In this document: positions 39,762 through 50,787 of the stretch, one piece after another
Layout of the letters: each line of letters begins with the position of its first letter
How positions within the stretch are numbered: position 1 is the first letter of the stretch
From: Streptomyces solicavernae
Lineage (GTDB): Bacteria > Actinomycetota > Actinomycetes > Streptomycetales > Streptomycetaceae
Assembly: GCF_029968095.1 (NCBI RefSeq)
Contig: NZ_JASCIR010000008.1
Span: 175,635 to 239,634 of the forward strand
Direction of reading: 5' to 3'
Length of the DNA stretch: 64,000 nucleotides
Made by a program: the position numbers and the translations under genes
Notes under the pieces: generated by a model
The model's input: only the letters and a program-made list of their open reading frames with translations
The model's database searches: none
What the model was told of the DNA's origin: nothing

Positions 39762-41503
39762 CACTGCTCGTTCCCCTTGCTAGCCGACGCCGAAGGGGCG
39801 TCGAGTTCCTGTGCGGCCCTCGGGCTCGGGCCGTTGCCGGTCGCCGCGGGGGCGGCGCCGCTGGTCTCGCCGGACAGGCCGCTCTGGAAGGCGGCCAGCC
39901 ACATGCCCGGCTGGACCCCGTCCGAGCCCTCCTCGGCAGCGGGGCGCCGGGACTCGGCGGCCGGGGCTGAGGGGGCCCGGCGGCGCCGCTGCGGCAGGCC
40001 GTTCGTGGTGCGTTCGGCCACCACGGGCACGTCGTCGTCCACCGGGTTCGTGGGACCGGTCACCGGGCGCTCCGTTCGGGGTGCGGTAGGAGCCTGTGCG
40101 GGCGTTGCGGCCCCGGCGGCGGTCGCGGGGGCCGGTGCGGCTGCGGGCGCGGGCACGGAGGCCGGCGCCGACTCGGTGCGCGGGCCCGGAACCTGCGCCA
40201 CGGACGGCTCCGGCCGCGCCTCCACAGCCGAAGCCGTACGACCAGCCGGGGCCGTACGACCAGCCGATGCCGTACGACCGTCCGGAACCGTGGCACCGGC
40301 CGGAACCGTGGCACCGTCCGGAACCGTGGCACCGGCCCGGTTCGTGCGCGGCCCGGACGCGGCGCCGATGCCGTGCGCGAGGCCGGTCGCCTGGGCCACC
40401 GTCGTAATCAGGTCCTGCGGCACGATCAGCACGGCCCGGACGCCGCCGTACGCGGACGGCCGCAGCGACACCTGGAAGCCGTACGCCTGCGAGAGCCGGC
40501 CGACCACGGCGAGGCCGAGGCGCGGGCTCTCGCCCAGGTCGTACACGTCGATGCCCTGCTGCGCCTGCTTCAGCATCCGCTCGGCGCGGCCGCGGGCCTC
40601 CTCGCTCATCGAGACGCCGCCGTCCTCGATCTCCACGGCGATGCCCGACTGCACGTCGACGGCGGTCAGATGGACCTTGGTCTGCGGCGGCGAGTAGCGG
40701 GTCGCGTTGTCCAGGAGCTCGGCGAGCGCGTGGATCAGCGGCTCGACGGCGGTGCCGACGACGGCGATGTCGGACACCGAGTGCAGCTCGACGCGCTGGT
40801 AGTCGATGATCCGCGACATCGCGCCGCGCATCACCGAGTACAGCGGCACGGCCCGTGACCACTGCCGGCCGGGCCGGGCGCCGCCGAGCACGGCGATGGA
40901 GTCGGCGAGGCGGCCGATCAGGGCGGTGCCGTGGTCGATGCGGAGCAGGTCGCCGAAGACGTCCGGGGACTGGCCGTGCCGGTCCTCCATCTCCCGCAGC
41001 TCCTGGGCCTGTTGGTGCACGATCGCCTGCACGCGCCGGGCGATGTTCACGAACGCGCGCTGCGCCGAGTCGCGCAGGTCCTCCTCGGCGGTCACCGCGT
41101 CGATGACGGAGCGCAGCACTTCGAGGTGGGCCTCGGGCGCCTGCAGCGAGGCGAGCACGTCCTCGGGGAACTCGCCGCGCCGCAGCCGCCCCACGATGTC
41201 GGGAAGCAGCGTGTCGGCGAGGTGTAGCGTCTCCGCCTCCTGCCGCCGCAACGCGACCTGCCAGGCGGCGGACTCGGCGTCCAGGGCGGCGATCCGGCGG
41301 CCGCGCCGGGCGGACTCGGCGCAGGCGATCCCCACGGCGAGGGTGGCCACGCCGCCGGCCGCGATCACGGGCAGGACGGCGGCGGATGCGACCAGGAACG
41401 CCGCGACCGCGGTGCCCACCGCGAGGCCCAGCGGGGGCAACAGCCACAGGGGGACGGGAGACTTGGAACTTCGTGGGGATGCCCCCGCGCGAACCCTCTG
41501 CAC
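39761..41503 (-). CDS. Conservon sensor histidine-kinase-like protein (CvnA)
   Basis: 580 aa. Two membrane segments near 20-38 and 42-62, a helical region with FGDLLRIDHGTALIGRLADSIAVLGG at the position of the H-box, and an HATPase domain (about 245-360: N-box ELLDNATRYSPP, IEDGGVSMS, GLAVVGRLSQAYG). A low-complexity tail (about 375-580) has GATVP and GRTASAGRTA repeats. Conservons are streptomycete signalling operons resembling eukaryotic GPCR-G protein modules; CvnA is the membrane sensor. First gene of a six-gene operon. Confidence 0.93.
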   Translation of the reverse strand: MQRVRAGASPRSSKSPVPLWLLPPLGLAVGTAVAAFLVASAAVLPVIAAGGVATLAVGIACAESARRGRRIAALDAESAAWQVALRRQEAETLHLADTLLPDIVGRLRRGEFPEDVLASLQAPEAHLEVLRSVIDAVTAEEDLRDSAQRAFVNIARRVQAIVHQQAQELREMEDRHGQSPDVFGDLLRIDHGTALIGRLADSIAVLGGARPGRQWSRAVPLYSVMRGAMSRIIDYQRVELHSVSDIAVVGTAVEPLIHALAELLDNATRYSPPQTKVHLTAVDVQSGIAVEIEDGGVSMSEEARGRAERMLKQAQQGIDVYDLGESPRLGLAVVGRLSQAYGFQVSLRPSAYGGVRAVLIVPQDLITTVAQATGLAHGIGAASGPRTNRAGATVPDGATVPAGATVPDGRTASAGRTAPAGRTASAVEARPEPSVAQVPGPRTESAPASVPAPAAAPAPATAAGAATPAQAPTAPRTERPVTGPTNPVDDDVPVVAERTTNGLPQRRRRAPSAPAAESRRPAAEEGSDGVQPGMWLAAFQSGLSGETSGAAPAATGNGPSPRAAQELDAPSASASKGNEQ

Positions 41504-41684
41504 TGCGTTACTCCCGTACGTACGCGAAGATCATCAGATGGGTCGGTAGCGTAACGCCTTCGGGTGAACCCTTACGACCAGGGGGCAAGCCGCCGGTTAC
41601 ATCTGCGTGTCGGGGGACAAGCGGGACACACCGGGCGCGCGGGCCCGCCGGGAACCGCCCGGGACGGACGCGCCGGGGCCCGGC

Positions 41685-41709
41685 CCCGGGAGCCGTCGCG
41701 CGACTCCCG
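41685..41709. terminator. Probable terminator after pepN
   Basis: CCGGGAG (41685-41691) pairs with CTCCCGG (41703-41709), within a very GC-rich, self-complementary stretch 41670-41735. It lies just after the stop of the minus-strand pepN. Confidence 0.5.
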
Positions 41710-41745
41710 GAACCGGGCCCGTGGTGCGGGTTCTCAGGCCGGTGT

Positions 41746-44313
41746 TCAGGCCGCCGCAGCGTCCGCGGCCTGCGCCTTCAGGGCCCGCTCGACGCCCGCG
41801 CGGGACTCCGAGATCAGCCTGCGCAGCGCGGCGTTGGGCTCCTCGACGGCCAGCCACGCGTCCGTCGTGTCGAGCGTGGCCTGCGCGACCTGAAGCGCCG
41901 GATAGAGGCCGACGGCGATCTGCTGAGCCATCTCGTGTGAACGGGACGCCCACACATCCTTCACAGCGGCGAAGAACTTTTCCGTGTACGGGGCGAGAAG
42001 TTCACGCTGATCGACCTGGACGAAGCCCGCGATCACCGCCTCCTGCACGGCGTTCGGGAGCTTGTCGCTCTCCACGACCGAAGCCCATGCCTCCGCCTTG
42101 GCCTCGGGGGTGGGCCGGGCCGCACGCGCGGTGGCCGCGTGCCGCTCGCCCGCCGCGGTCCTGTCCCGCTCGTACTCGGCGGCGATCTCCTTCTCGCCCG
42201 CCCGGCCGGTCGACGCCAGCCGCTCCAGGAACGCCCACCGCAGCTCGGTGTCGACGGCCAGGCCCTCGACCGTCTCGGTGCCGTCCAGCAGGGCGGTGAG
42301 CAGGTCGAGCTGGGTGTCCGTGCGGGCGGCGGCGGCGAAGGCGCGGGCCCAGGCCAGCTGGTGGTCGCTGCCCGGCTCGGCGTCCTTCAGGTGGGCGAGG
42401 GCCGCCTCGGTCCAGCGGGCCAGGCCCCTCTCGCGCCAGTCCGGGGCCGCGTACAGCTCCAGGGCCAGCTTGACCTGGCGGTGCAGGGACTGCACGACGC
42501 CGATGTCCGACTCCTTGCCGATGCCGGAGAGCACCAGCTCCAGGTAGTCCCGGGTGGCCAGCTCGCCGTCCCGGGTCATGTCCCAGGCGGAGGCCCAGGA
42601 CAGGGCGCGCGGCAGCGACTCGGCGAAGTCCCCGAGGTGCGCGGTGACGGCCTTCAGGGACTCCTCGTCGAGCCGGACCTTCGCGTACGACAGGTCGTCG
42701 TCGTTGAGCAGGATCACGGCGGGCCGCTGCTTGCCCACGAGGGCCGGTACGGCGGTGAGTTCACCGTCGACGTCCAGCTCGACGCGGTCGGTGCGGACCA
42801 GCTTGCCGTCGGTCAGCTCGTAACTGCCGATCGCGATGCGGTGCGGGCGGAGCGTGGGCTCGCCCTTGGCGCCGGCGGGCAGCGCGGGCGCCTCCTGCCG
42901 CACGCCGAACGAACGGATGACACCGTCCGCATCGGTCTCGATCTCCGGCCGCAGCACATTGATCCCGGCCGTCTCCAGCCACAGCTTCGACCAGGTCTTC
43001 AGGTCGCGCCCGCTGGTCTCCTCCAGGGCGCCGAGCAGATCGGTCAGGCGGGTGTTCCCGTACGCGTGCCGCTTGAAGTAGGCCTGCACGCCGCGGAAGA
43101 ACTCGTCCATGCCGACGTACGCCACGAGCTGCTTGAGGACGCTCGCGCCCTTGGCGTAGGTGATCCCGTCGAAGTTCACAAGAACATCATCGAGATCGCT
43201 GATCTCGGCCATGATCGGGTGCGTGGACGGCAGCTGGTCCTGCCGGTACGCCCAGGTCTTCATGGAGTTGGCGAACGTGGTCCAGGAGTGCGGCCACTTC
43301 GAGCCCGGCGCGTAGGCCTGGCAGGCGGCCTCGGCGTAGGTCGCGAACGACTCGTTCAGCCACAGGTCGTTCCACCACTCCATGGTGACCAGGTCGCCGA
43401 ACCACATGTGCGCCAGCTCGTGCAGGATCGTCGAGGCCCGCACCTCGTACGCGGCGTCGGTCACCTTGGACCGGAACACGTACTGGTCGCGGATGGTGAC
43501 CGCGCCCGCGTTCTCCATCGCCCCGGCGTTGAACTCCGGCACGAACAGCTGGTCGTACTTGGCGAAGGGGTACGGGTAGTCGAACTTCTCCTGGAACCAC
43601 TCGAAGCCCTGCCGGGTCACGTCGAAGATCGCGTCGGCGTCCAGGTACTCGGCGAGCGAGGGCCGGCAGTAGATGCCGAGCGGCACGCGCTGCCCGTCCT
43701 TCTCGTACGAGGAGTGCACCGCGTGGTACGGGCCGACGATGAGCGCCGTGATGTACGTGGAGATCCGCGGCGTCGGCTCGAAGACCCAGAGGTCGTCCTT
43801 CGGCTCGGGCGTCGCCGAGTTGGAGATCACCGTCCAGCCGCTCGGCGCCTTCACGGTGAACTGGAAGGTCGCCTTCAGGTCCGGCTGCTCGAAGCTGGCG
43901 AACACCCGACGGGCGTCCGGCACCTCGAACTGCGTATACAGATACGCCTGATCATCGACAGGATCGACGAACCGGTGAAGCCCCTCACCGGTGTTCGTGT
44001 ACGCGCAGTCCGCGACGACCTTCAGCTCGTTGCGCCCGGAGAGCAGCCCCGGCAGCGCGATCCGGGAGTCGGCGAAGGCGGTGGCGGGGTCCAGGGAGGC
44101 GCCGTTCAGGACGATCTCGTGCACGGTCGGCGCGACCAGGTCGACAAAGGTCTCGGCACCCGCCTCGGCACTGTCGAAGCGCACTGTGGTCACCGAGCGG
44201 TACGTGCCTCCCTCCTGCGCGCCGCCGAGATCCAGATCGATCTCGTACGCGTCCACGGTGAGCAGGCGCGCCCGCTCCTGTGCCTCTACGCGGGTCAGAT
44301 TTGTGCCAGGCAC
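41746..44313 (-). CDS. pepN: Aminopeptidase N (M1 metallopeptidase)
   Basis: 855 aa from GTG 44313, with GAGGAG 8 bases upstream; the 20 preceding codons lack family similarity. M1 motifs: exopeptidase GAMENAG (about 285) and zinc site [10 protein letters not shown] with the downstream NESFATYAE Glu. The ERAP1-like C-terminal region follows. A cytosolic zinc aminopeptidase removing N-terminal residues from peptides. A second M1 paralogue lies at 55030-57663. Confidence 0.95.
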   Translation of the reverse strand: MPGTNLTRVEAQERARLLTVDAYEIDLDLGGAQEGGTYRSVTTVRFDSAEAGAETFVDLVAPTVHEIVLNGASLDPATAFADSRIALPGLLSGRNELKVVADCAYTNTGEGLHRFVDPVDDQAYLYTQFEVPDARRVFASFEQPDLKATFQFTVKAPSGWTVISNSATPEPKDDLWVFEPTPRISTYITALIVGPYHAVHSSYEKDGQRVPLGIYCRPSLAEYLDADAIFDVTRQGFEWFQEKFDYPYPFAKYDQLFVPEFNAGAMENAGAVTIRDQYVFRSKVTDAAYEVRASTILHELAHMWFGDLVTMEWWNDLWLNESFATYAEAACQAYAPGSKWPHSWTTFANSMKTWAYRQDQLPSTHPIMAEISDLDDVLVNFDGITYAKGASVLKQLVAYVGMDEFFRGVQAYFKRHAYGNTRLTDLLGALEETSGRDLKTWSKLWLETAGINVLRPEIETDADGVIRSFGVRQEAPALPAGAKGEPTLRPHRIAIGSYELTDGKLVRTDRVELDVDGELTAVPALVGKQRPAVILLNDDDLSYAKVRLDEESLKAVTAHLGDFAESLPRALSWASAWDMTRDGELATRDYLELVLSGIGKESDIGVVQSLHRQVKLALELYAAPDWRERGLARWTEAALAHLKDAEPGSDHQLAWARAFAAAARTDTQLDLLTALLDGTETVEGLAVDTELRWAFLERLASTGRAGEKEIAAEYERDRTAAGERHAATARAARPTPEAKAEAWASVVESDKLPNAVQEAVIAGFVQVDQRELLAPYTEKFFAAVKDVWASRSHEMAQQIAVGLYPALQVAQATLDTTDAWLAVEEPNAALRRLISESRAGVERALKAQAADAAAA

Positions 44314-44429
44314 GCGGTCATCTCCTCGGGGTGGGGTGGAGTTCGTTACGGGACTTTTCGGCAATCCTTGCACGTCCTTTGGGCGTGCTGGGCGGTGTAC
44401 GGGACGTCGCGGGGAGAGGTCGGGTTCGC

Positions 44430-44687
44430 GTGCTGGAGATCAAGGGCCTGGGCGACGTGAACTTCAACCCCATCCGCGCCCACACCTACGACGACGGCCA
44501 CCGGGCGGCCGACGGCATCGACTTGTCCGTGCACCGCGGGGATCTGGTCTCGCTCGTCGGCCCCTCGGGCTGCGGCAAGACGACGCTGCTGCGGTGCGTG
44601 GCGGGGCTGGTCCAGATCGCTACGCGGGAGTCGGCGGAGTTCGTGTCCCTTCGGGCTGCGGTGGGGCGGGCGGTTCGGCGAGAATGA
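44430..44687 (+). pseudogene. Truncated ABC-transporter ATPase (5' fragment)
   Basis: From GTG 44430 the frame reads [12 protein letters not shown], then [41 protein letters not shown], a normal ABC ATPase start through Walker A. After about 65 codons it runs into unrelated sequence and stops, without signature, Walker B or H-loop. The XRE gene begins 36 bp later. It looks like a gene cut off by arrival of the XRE-DUF397 block. Confidence 0.8.
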
Positions 44688-44723
44688 GGGCAATTGTCGT
44701 GCTGGTGGCGGGAGTTGGGTCTG

Positions 44724-45527
44724 GTGGGCACGAGGTACGGAGACTGGGTCAGGCAACGCCGCGAGGCTGCGGGGATGACACAGCAGGAGCTGGCCGACGC
44801 GGCGGTGATGACGCGGTCGCACATCGCGCATATCGAGGCCGGGCGGAGGATCCCGTCCCGGGAGGATGCGCGGAGGCTGGACCGGGCACTGGGGACGGGA
44901 GATGTGCTGCAGAGGTTCCGGCCTGGGGATGACGAGCACCCTGTGGCCGATCACTTCGAGTCAGCGCGCCAGTTGGAGCAACAGGCCACGGCGATCCGGG
45001 AGTTCGGCCTCAGCTATGTGCCGGGCCTCCTCCAGACCGAGGCGTACGCCCGTGCCGTCGTCAGTGAGACTGCCTATCCGCCGCTCAGTCAGGAGCAGCG
45101 CGAGAAGGTCGTCGCCACGCGGCTCCGGCGGGCCGAGATTCTGTCCGACCCGGTAACTCCTTTGTTGTGGACCATGCTCGACGAGGCGGTTATCCGGCGT
45201 CCCATCGGCGGCCCGGCGGTGATGGCGGAGCAACTCGGTTACCTCGCCGACCTCGCTGACAGCGGACGTATCCGTGTCCACGTGCTGCCGCTCGCGGCTG
45301 GAGGTCACCCGCTGCTGCCGAGCATGCTGAAGCTGATGCGGTTCGAGGACCAGCCCCCGGCTGCCTACACGGAAGGCCTCGGCACCGGAGGCGTCCAGGA
45401 CTCCCCAGCCCTGGTCGAGGTATTGCAGGGCGCATACCATCATGCGCTGGGCGATGCCCTGCCGGTGAAGGACACAGTCGCCCTGCTGAGGGGCACAGCG
45501 AAGGACTATGCACACCATGACAGTTGA
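44724..45527 (+). CDS. XRE-type HTH regulator with DUF5753
   Basis: 267 aa from GTG 44724, with GGGAG 9 bases upstream. N-terminal helix-turn-helix (about 4-60: YGDWVRQRREAAGMTQQELADAAVMTRSHIAHIEAGRRIPS), then a DUF5753 domain (about 80-260: REFGLSYVPGLLQTEAYARAV; RIRVHVLPLAAGGHPLL). Such regulators pair with DUF397 proteins throughout Streptomyces, as in the BldB/WhiJ-like systems, and affect development and antibiotic production. Overlaps its DUF397 partner. Confidence 0.92.
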   Translation: MGTRYGDWVRQRREAAGMTQQELADAAVMTRSHIAHIEAGRRIPSREDARRLDRALGTGDVLQRFRPGDDEHPVADHFESARQLEQQATAIREFGLSYVPGLLQTEAYARAVVSETAYPPLSQEQREKVVATRLRRAEILSDPVTPLLWTMLDEAVIRRPIGGPAVMAEQLGYLADLADSGRIRVHVLPLAAGGHPLLPSMLKLMRFEDQPPAAYTEGLGTGGVQDSPALVEVLQGAYHHALGDALPVKDTVALLRGTAKDYAHHDS

Positions 45528-45714
45528 GCGCCGTAGCGGCTGGCGCAAATCCAGCTACAGCACTGGCAACAACGACGACTGCGTAGAGGTACGCGACGAC
45601 GTTCCCACCGCCATCCCCGTCCGCGACTCCAAGAACCCCCACGGCCCCGCCCTCCTCATCCCCAGGGCAAGCTGGGCCTCGTTCCTCACGGCGCTCAACG
45701 AACACTGCGTCTGA
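45517..45714 (+). CDS. DUF397 protein, partner of the XRE regulator
   Basis: 65 aa from ATG 45517 (ATG 45508 adds three residues). The whole protein is the DUF397 domain: GWRKSSYSTGNNDDCVEV, VRDSKNPHGPALLIPRASWASFL. Overlaps the regulator by 11 bases. In WhiJ-type pairs the small protein antagonises the HTH protein. Confidence 0.92.
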   Translation: MTVERRSGWRKSSYSTGNNDDCVEVRDDVPTAIPVRDSKNPHGPALLIPRASWASFLTALNEHCV

Positions 45715-45742
45715 ATGACGAGCACGCTTGGCAATGGCAGGG

Positions 45743-46195
45743 TCAGGACGGCTGCTTGATCGAACGGTGGCCGGTGCTCGTGCCCGCAGAGCGCCGGGAC
45801 TTCGCGCTCTTGGGGGCGAGCTGGGAGACCCGTTGATACGAGATGCCGAGGACCCGCGCGGCGTCGCGGACGGTGAAACCGCGCCTTGTCAGAGTCCGGG
45901 CGGCAGCGGCGAGTGCCCGGTCTTCCTCGGCGTCGGCGGCCAGCTGCTTCTGGCGGGCTACGTCGAGCTCGTCCAACGCGTCGACGACGTCCGGGTCGCC
46001 GGGGCGCAGCTCGACGGTGAACGGCTCGTCGATGCCCGCGTCTTCATGGACGGTGTGGACGAGGTCCTCGGCCATCTCCTGTGCCTCGGTCCAGGTGGCG
46101 CCCTGGGTGAAGGTCACGTAGTTGTCGGGAAGGCCCTTGACCTGGACCGCCCACCACTTTCCGTCTCGCGTGGCCTGCGCGGCGTACGTCTTCAT
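45743..46195 (-). CDS. hicB: HicB-like antitoxin
   Basis: 150 aa from ATG 46195. A HicB-type partial RNase H fold (about 2-50: KTYAAQATRDGKWWAVQVKGLPDNYVTFTQG, WTEAQEMAEDLV) is followed by a DNA-binding tail with a helix-turn-helix (RGFTVRDAARVLGISYQRVSQLAP, about 110-133). It lies 44 bp downstream of the hicA gene. The long actinobacterial form suits operator binding. Confidence 0.85.
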   Translation of the reverse strand: MKTYAAQATRDGKWWAVQVKGLPDNYVTFTQGATWTEAQEMAEDLVHTVHEDAGIDEPFTVELRPGDPDVVDALDELDVARQKQLAADAEEDRALAAAARTLTRRGFTVRDAARVLGISYQRVSQLAPKSAKSRRSAGTSTGHRSIKQPS

Positions 46196-46239
46196 GCCCT
46201 CATCTCCTCGTCGGTGTTGCCCCGGAGGGCGGGGAGGCC

Positions 46240-46437
46240 TCAGGCCTCCTCCGCCCCCCGGACGATCGCTCTGGCTGTGCCTTCGGCGATCTCCGTGTGC
46301 CTCGGGATGATCAGGGTCTTGGTTCCGAAGTTCCAGACTTCGTGGCCGCCGCCCTGTCGCCTGAGGCTGAAGCTCACCCCCTTGTCGGATGCCATCTGAT
46401 TCAGCGTCCTGATGAGGTCTCGCTTCTTCACGCTCAC
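46240..46437 (-). CDS. hicA: HicA-type mRNA interferase toxin
   Basis: 65 aa from GTG 46437 (GTG 46431 also possible). dsRBD-like fold: VKKRDLIRTLNQMASDKGVSF, then the catalytic-type His in RRQGGGHEVWNFG and TLIIPRHTEIAEGTARAIVR. First gene of the hicAB operon. No clear RBS; direct repeats lie immediately upstream. Confidence 0.88.
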   Translation of the reverse strand: MSVKKRDLIRTLNQMASDKGVSFSLRRQGGGHEVWNFGTKTLIIPRHTEIAEGTARAIVRGAEEA

Positions 46438-46438
46438 T

Positions 46439-46479
46439 GTCTAACGTAAACGAACATGTCTGTCTAATCCAGACGAACA
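46439..46479. promoter_or_regulatory. Direct-repeat operator candidate for hicAB
   Basis: GTCTAACGTAAACGAACA (46439-46456) and GTCTAATCCAGACGAACA (46462-46479) match at 15 of 18 positions, 23 bp apart, immediately before the hicA start. Likely bound by the HicB DNA-binding tail for autoregulation. Confidence 0.65.
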
Positions 46480-46578
46480 AGATTCGGGTATCTGTGCAGA
46501 TCGCCTTCGCCGACCGAGGGCTGTTTCCTCCCGCCCGGAGCCAGGCAGTAGCGGTTCTGACCCCGTGGCCCGCGCCGC

Positions 46579-47463
46579 TCAGCCCGTTTCCCTGACCGCC
46601 CGAGCGAACGCCCGGACCCGTTCCGTCTCGCCGTCCCGGTGCCAGATCAGGCCGAGGGTCGAGTCCGGGAGGCCGTCCGCCGGGACGTGGGCGATGTCCT
46701 TGCGGGCGTGGTACTCGGACGTCGGGCCGCACAGGAGCATTGCGGCCTGGCCGGTGGCCACCAGGGTCAGGCCCTCCTGGAGGGTGCGGACCGTCGGGCC
46801 GGGCAGGTCGGACGGGGCCTGGGCCCTGCGCCAGTACGCGGGGGCCGGGGGAGCGGGCGTGATCAGCGGGGTCGCGAAGACCTCCGCGGCCGTCAGGGAC
46901 GTACGGGACGCGAGCGGGTGGCGGGCGGAGACCGCGACGTTCTGCCGCTGCTCCGCGAAGCGCGGGCCGAGTACCAGGTCCGGTTCGGTCACCGGCAGGA
47001 GGACAACCGCCGCGTCCACCGTCCCGGCACGGACCGCCCCGAACGGGTCGGAGAACGGTAGCTCCACGATCTCGGTGCCGCAGTCCGGATGCGCACCCCG
47101 GAACGCCGCCAGCGCCGCCATCAGCCCGTCGTCCGCCGTGCCCTGGAAGCCGATCCGTAGTACGCCCTCCACGCCCCGCGCAGCCGACCGCGCGTCCTCG
47201 ACGGCGGCGCGCAGCTCCGCGTACGCCGGACGCAGTCGGGTCAGGAAGCGCTCGCCGAGCGGGGTGAGCGCGACGCGCCGGCTGGTGCGGGTGAACAGCC
47301 TTGCCCCGACCCGGCGTTCCAGCGCGCGCAGCAGCTGGCTCACCCGGCTCTGTGAGACCCGCAACTGCTCGCCCGTCCGGCCGAAGTGCAGCTCCTCGGC
47401 GAGGATCAGGAAGCACTCCAGCTCCCGCGCCTCCAGGCCGCCGATGCCGTCCACCCTGCCCAC
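46579..47463 (-). CDS. LysR-family regulator divergent from an MFS exporter
   Basis: 294 aa from GTG 47463 (GTG 47454 is close behind; RBS AAGGAG serves either). Winged helix at about 10-68 (ELECFLILAEELHFGRTGEQLRVSQSRVSQLLRALERRVG), then the inducer-binding domain (VLRIGFQGTADDGLMAALAAF). Only 91 bp separate it from the divergent MFS start, the classical layout for a regulator of the neighbouring gene. Confidence 0.92.
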   Translation of the reverse strand: MGRVDGIGGLEARELECFLILAEELHFGRTGEQLRVSQSRVSQLLRALERRVGARLFTRTSRRVALTPLGERFLTRLRPAYAELRAAVEDARSAARGVEGVLRIGFQGTADDGLMAALAAFRGAHPDCGTEIVELPFSDPFGAVRAGTVDAAVVLLPVTEPDLVLGPRFAEQRQNVAVSARHPLASRTSLTAAEVFATPLITPAPPAPAYWRRAQAPSDLPGPTVRTLQEGLTLVATGQAAMLLCGPTSEYHARKDIAHVPADGLPDSTLGLIWHRDGETERVRAFARAVRETG

Positions 47464-47554
47464 CCTGCTCCTTCTGTCGATCGATGAGCCTCGCTCATTC
47501 AAGGGTGAGATCTTCGGCGTTGTTCCCCGCACCCGTACGGCGTTGGCTTGGGGC

Positions 47555-48733
47555 ATGCGAACCGAACCCCAACTCGTGGCTCCCGCAAGGGCCTTGCCCC
47601 TGCCCGTGCTCGCCGCCGCGATCGCCACCTTCACCGTCGTCACCGCGGAGATGCTGCCCGTCGGGCTGCTCACCCCGCTCGCCGCCGGGCTCGGCGTCTC
47701 GCCGGGCACGGCCGGGCTCGCCGTCACCCTGCCCGGCTTCGTCGCCGCGTTCGCCGCCCCGCTGCTGCCCGTCGCCGCGCGCACCGCCGACCGGCGCGCC
47801 GTCCTCGTCGCCCTCCTCGCGCTGCTCGCCGCCGCCAACCTGGCCTCCGCGCTCGCCCCGCACTTCGCGGTGCTGCTCGCCGCTCGGGTCCTGGTCGGCG
47901 TGGCCATCGGCGGGGTGTGGGCGATCGCGGCGGGGATCGCACCGCGGCTGGTGCCGGAATCGGGGGTGGGGCGGGCCACCGCGATCGTGTTCAGCGGGAT
48001 CGCCGTGGCGTCCGTCGTCGGGGTGCCCGCGGGCACGTTCCTCGGCGAACTCGTCGGCTGGCGCTGGGCGTTCGGCGCGGCCGCACTGCTGGCCGCGGCC
48101 GTCGGCCTGCTGCTCGCGGGCGCGCTGCCGCCGCTGCCCGCCGAGCGCGGTGCGGGCGGTCTGCGTACGGTCCTCGGCGCGGCCCGGCTGCCCGGCGTAC
48201 GGGCCGGCCTGCTGGTCGTGCTGTTCCTGGTCGCCGGTCACTTCGCGGCGTACACGTACGTACGGCCCGTCCTTGAGCGGGTCGACGGGCTCGGTGCCGC
48301 GCTGGTCAGCGGGCTGCTGCTCGCGTACGGGGTGGCGGGGATCGCCGGGAACTTCGTCGGCGGCGCCCTCGCCCCGCGCGACCCGCGCCGCACCCTCCTG
48401 GTGATCTCCGCGGTGCTCGCGGCCGTGGTGCTCGCCCTGCTCGCCGCCGGGGCCTCGCTGCTCCTGTCCGCGGTGCTGCTGCTGATCTGGGGTCTGGCGT
48501 ACGGCGGGGTCTCGGTGTCCACCCAGAACTGGATGGCGGCCGCCGCACCCGCGGCACGGGAGCCCGTCTCGGGCCTCTACGTGGGCGTCTTCAACGTCGC
48601 CATAGCCCTGGGCGCCCTGCTCGGCGGCCGTGCGGCGGACGGGTTCGGGGTGGACGGAGCGCTGTGGCTGGGAGGAGGGCTGGCAGCGGCCGCGCTCCTG
48701 GTGGTGGCAGGCAGCAAGCGCCGGACCGGCTGA
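47555..48733 (+). CDS. MFS efflux transporter (DHA1-type)
   Basis: 392 aa from ATG 47555. Twelve membrane helices. Motif RTADRRAVLVALLALL lies after helix 2 and ARVLVGVAIGGVWAIAAGIAPRLVP in helix 4-5, as in AraJ/YdhP-type arabinose or drug exporters. Divergent from the LysR regulator. Its stop codon lies in the stem of a terminator. Confidence 0.9.
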   Translation: MRTEPQLVAPARALPLPVLAAAIATFTVVTAEMLPVGLLTPLAAGLGVSPGTAGLAVTLPGFVAAFAAPLLPVAARTADRRAVLVALLALLAAANLASALAPHFAVLLAARVLVGVAIGGVWAIAAGIAPRLVPESGVGRATAIVFSGIAVASVVGVPAGTFLGELVGWRWAFGAAALLAAAVGLLLAGALPPLPAERGAGGLRTVLGAARLPGVRAGLLVVLFLVAGHFAAYTYVRPVLERVDGLGAALVSGLLLAYGVAGIAGNFVGGALAPRDPRRTLLVISAVLAAVVLALLAAGASLLLSAVLLLIWGLAYGGVSVSTQNWMAAAAPAAREPVSGLYVGVFNVAIALGALLGGRAADGFGVDGALWLGGGLAAAALLVVAGSKRRTG

Positions 48734-48756
48734 CTTCTCAGCCGGACCGGCGCTTG
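48715..48756. terminator. Terminator containing the MFS stop codon
   Basis: CAAGCGCCGGACCGGCTGA (48715-48733) pairs with TCAGCCGGACCGGCGCTTG (48738-48756) with one central mismatch and a 4-base loop. The TGA stop is the base of the loop-side arm. Confidence 0.85.
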
Positions 48757-48826
48757 CGGACGAGCCCGAAGGGCGATCGACGGGGCGCGGGGCGACCCGC
48801 GCCTCACGTCGACGTAAGCCCGACCA

Positions 48827-50197
<1,371 letters not shown>

Positions 50198-50632
50198 ATG
50201 CAGAAGGAGTTGAGGGTGGCGGCCTACGCCGTGTGCACAAGAGAAGGACAGGTCCTCCTCGCCCGCCTGTCCGGAGGCAGCGTCGCCGGCCACTGGACGC
50301 TGCCCGGCGGCGGCATGGAGCACGGCGAGGACCCCTACGACACGGTGATCCGCGAGGCCGAGGAGGAGACCGGGTACGCGGTCGAGCCCGTCACCCTCCT
50401 CGGCGTCGATTCGATCCGCCGCCGCTACCCGCGCAAGTACGGCACGTACGCCGACTTCCACGCCCTGCGCCTGGTCTACGAGGGCCGGATCACGGGCGGC
50501 ACCCTGCGCCACGAGCAGCACGGCTCGACGAACCTGGCGGCCTGGCACGACCTGGCGGCGGTGGGAGAGCTGCCGACGGTGGGCCTGGTGGACGCGGGGC
50601 TGCGGCTGTGGCGTGCCACCGGGGGATCCTGA
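50198..50632 (+). CDS. Nudix hydrolase
   Basis: 144 aa. Full Nudix box GGGMEHGEDPYDTVIREAEEETGY (about 41-64), written here as GGGMEHGED then REAEEETGY: Gx5Ex7REUxEExGU intact. N-terminus (KELRVAAYAVCTREGQVLLARLSG) is typical of ADP-ribose/NTP-type Nudix enzymes. A plausible -10 (CTAACGT) lies about ten bases upstream of the start. The substrate cannot be read. Confidence 0.88.
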   Translation: MQKELRVAAYAVCTREGQVLLARLSGGSVAGHWTLPGGGMEHGEDPYDTVIREAEEETGYAVEPVTLLGVDSIRRRYPRKYGTYADFHALRLVYEGRITGGTLRHEQHGSTNLAAWHDLAAVGELPTVGLVDAGLRLWRATGGS

Positions 50633-50787
50633 GGGCGCGCGATCCGCCCGCACCCCGCCCGCCCCGCAGGGGCCCGTACCCCGATAGGTCACCCCCGTTG
50701 CGACGGCGTTCACGCGGACGCCATCCCCGCTGCCAAGCATCCAGAGGACCGCAGCCGCGAACGCACCGCACCCGGGGAGACCGCGCC

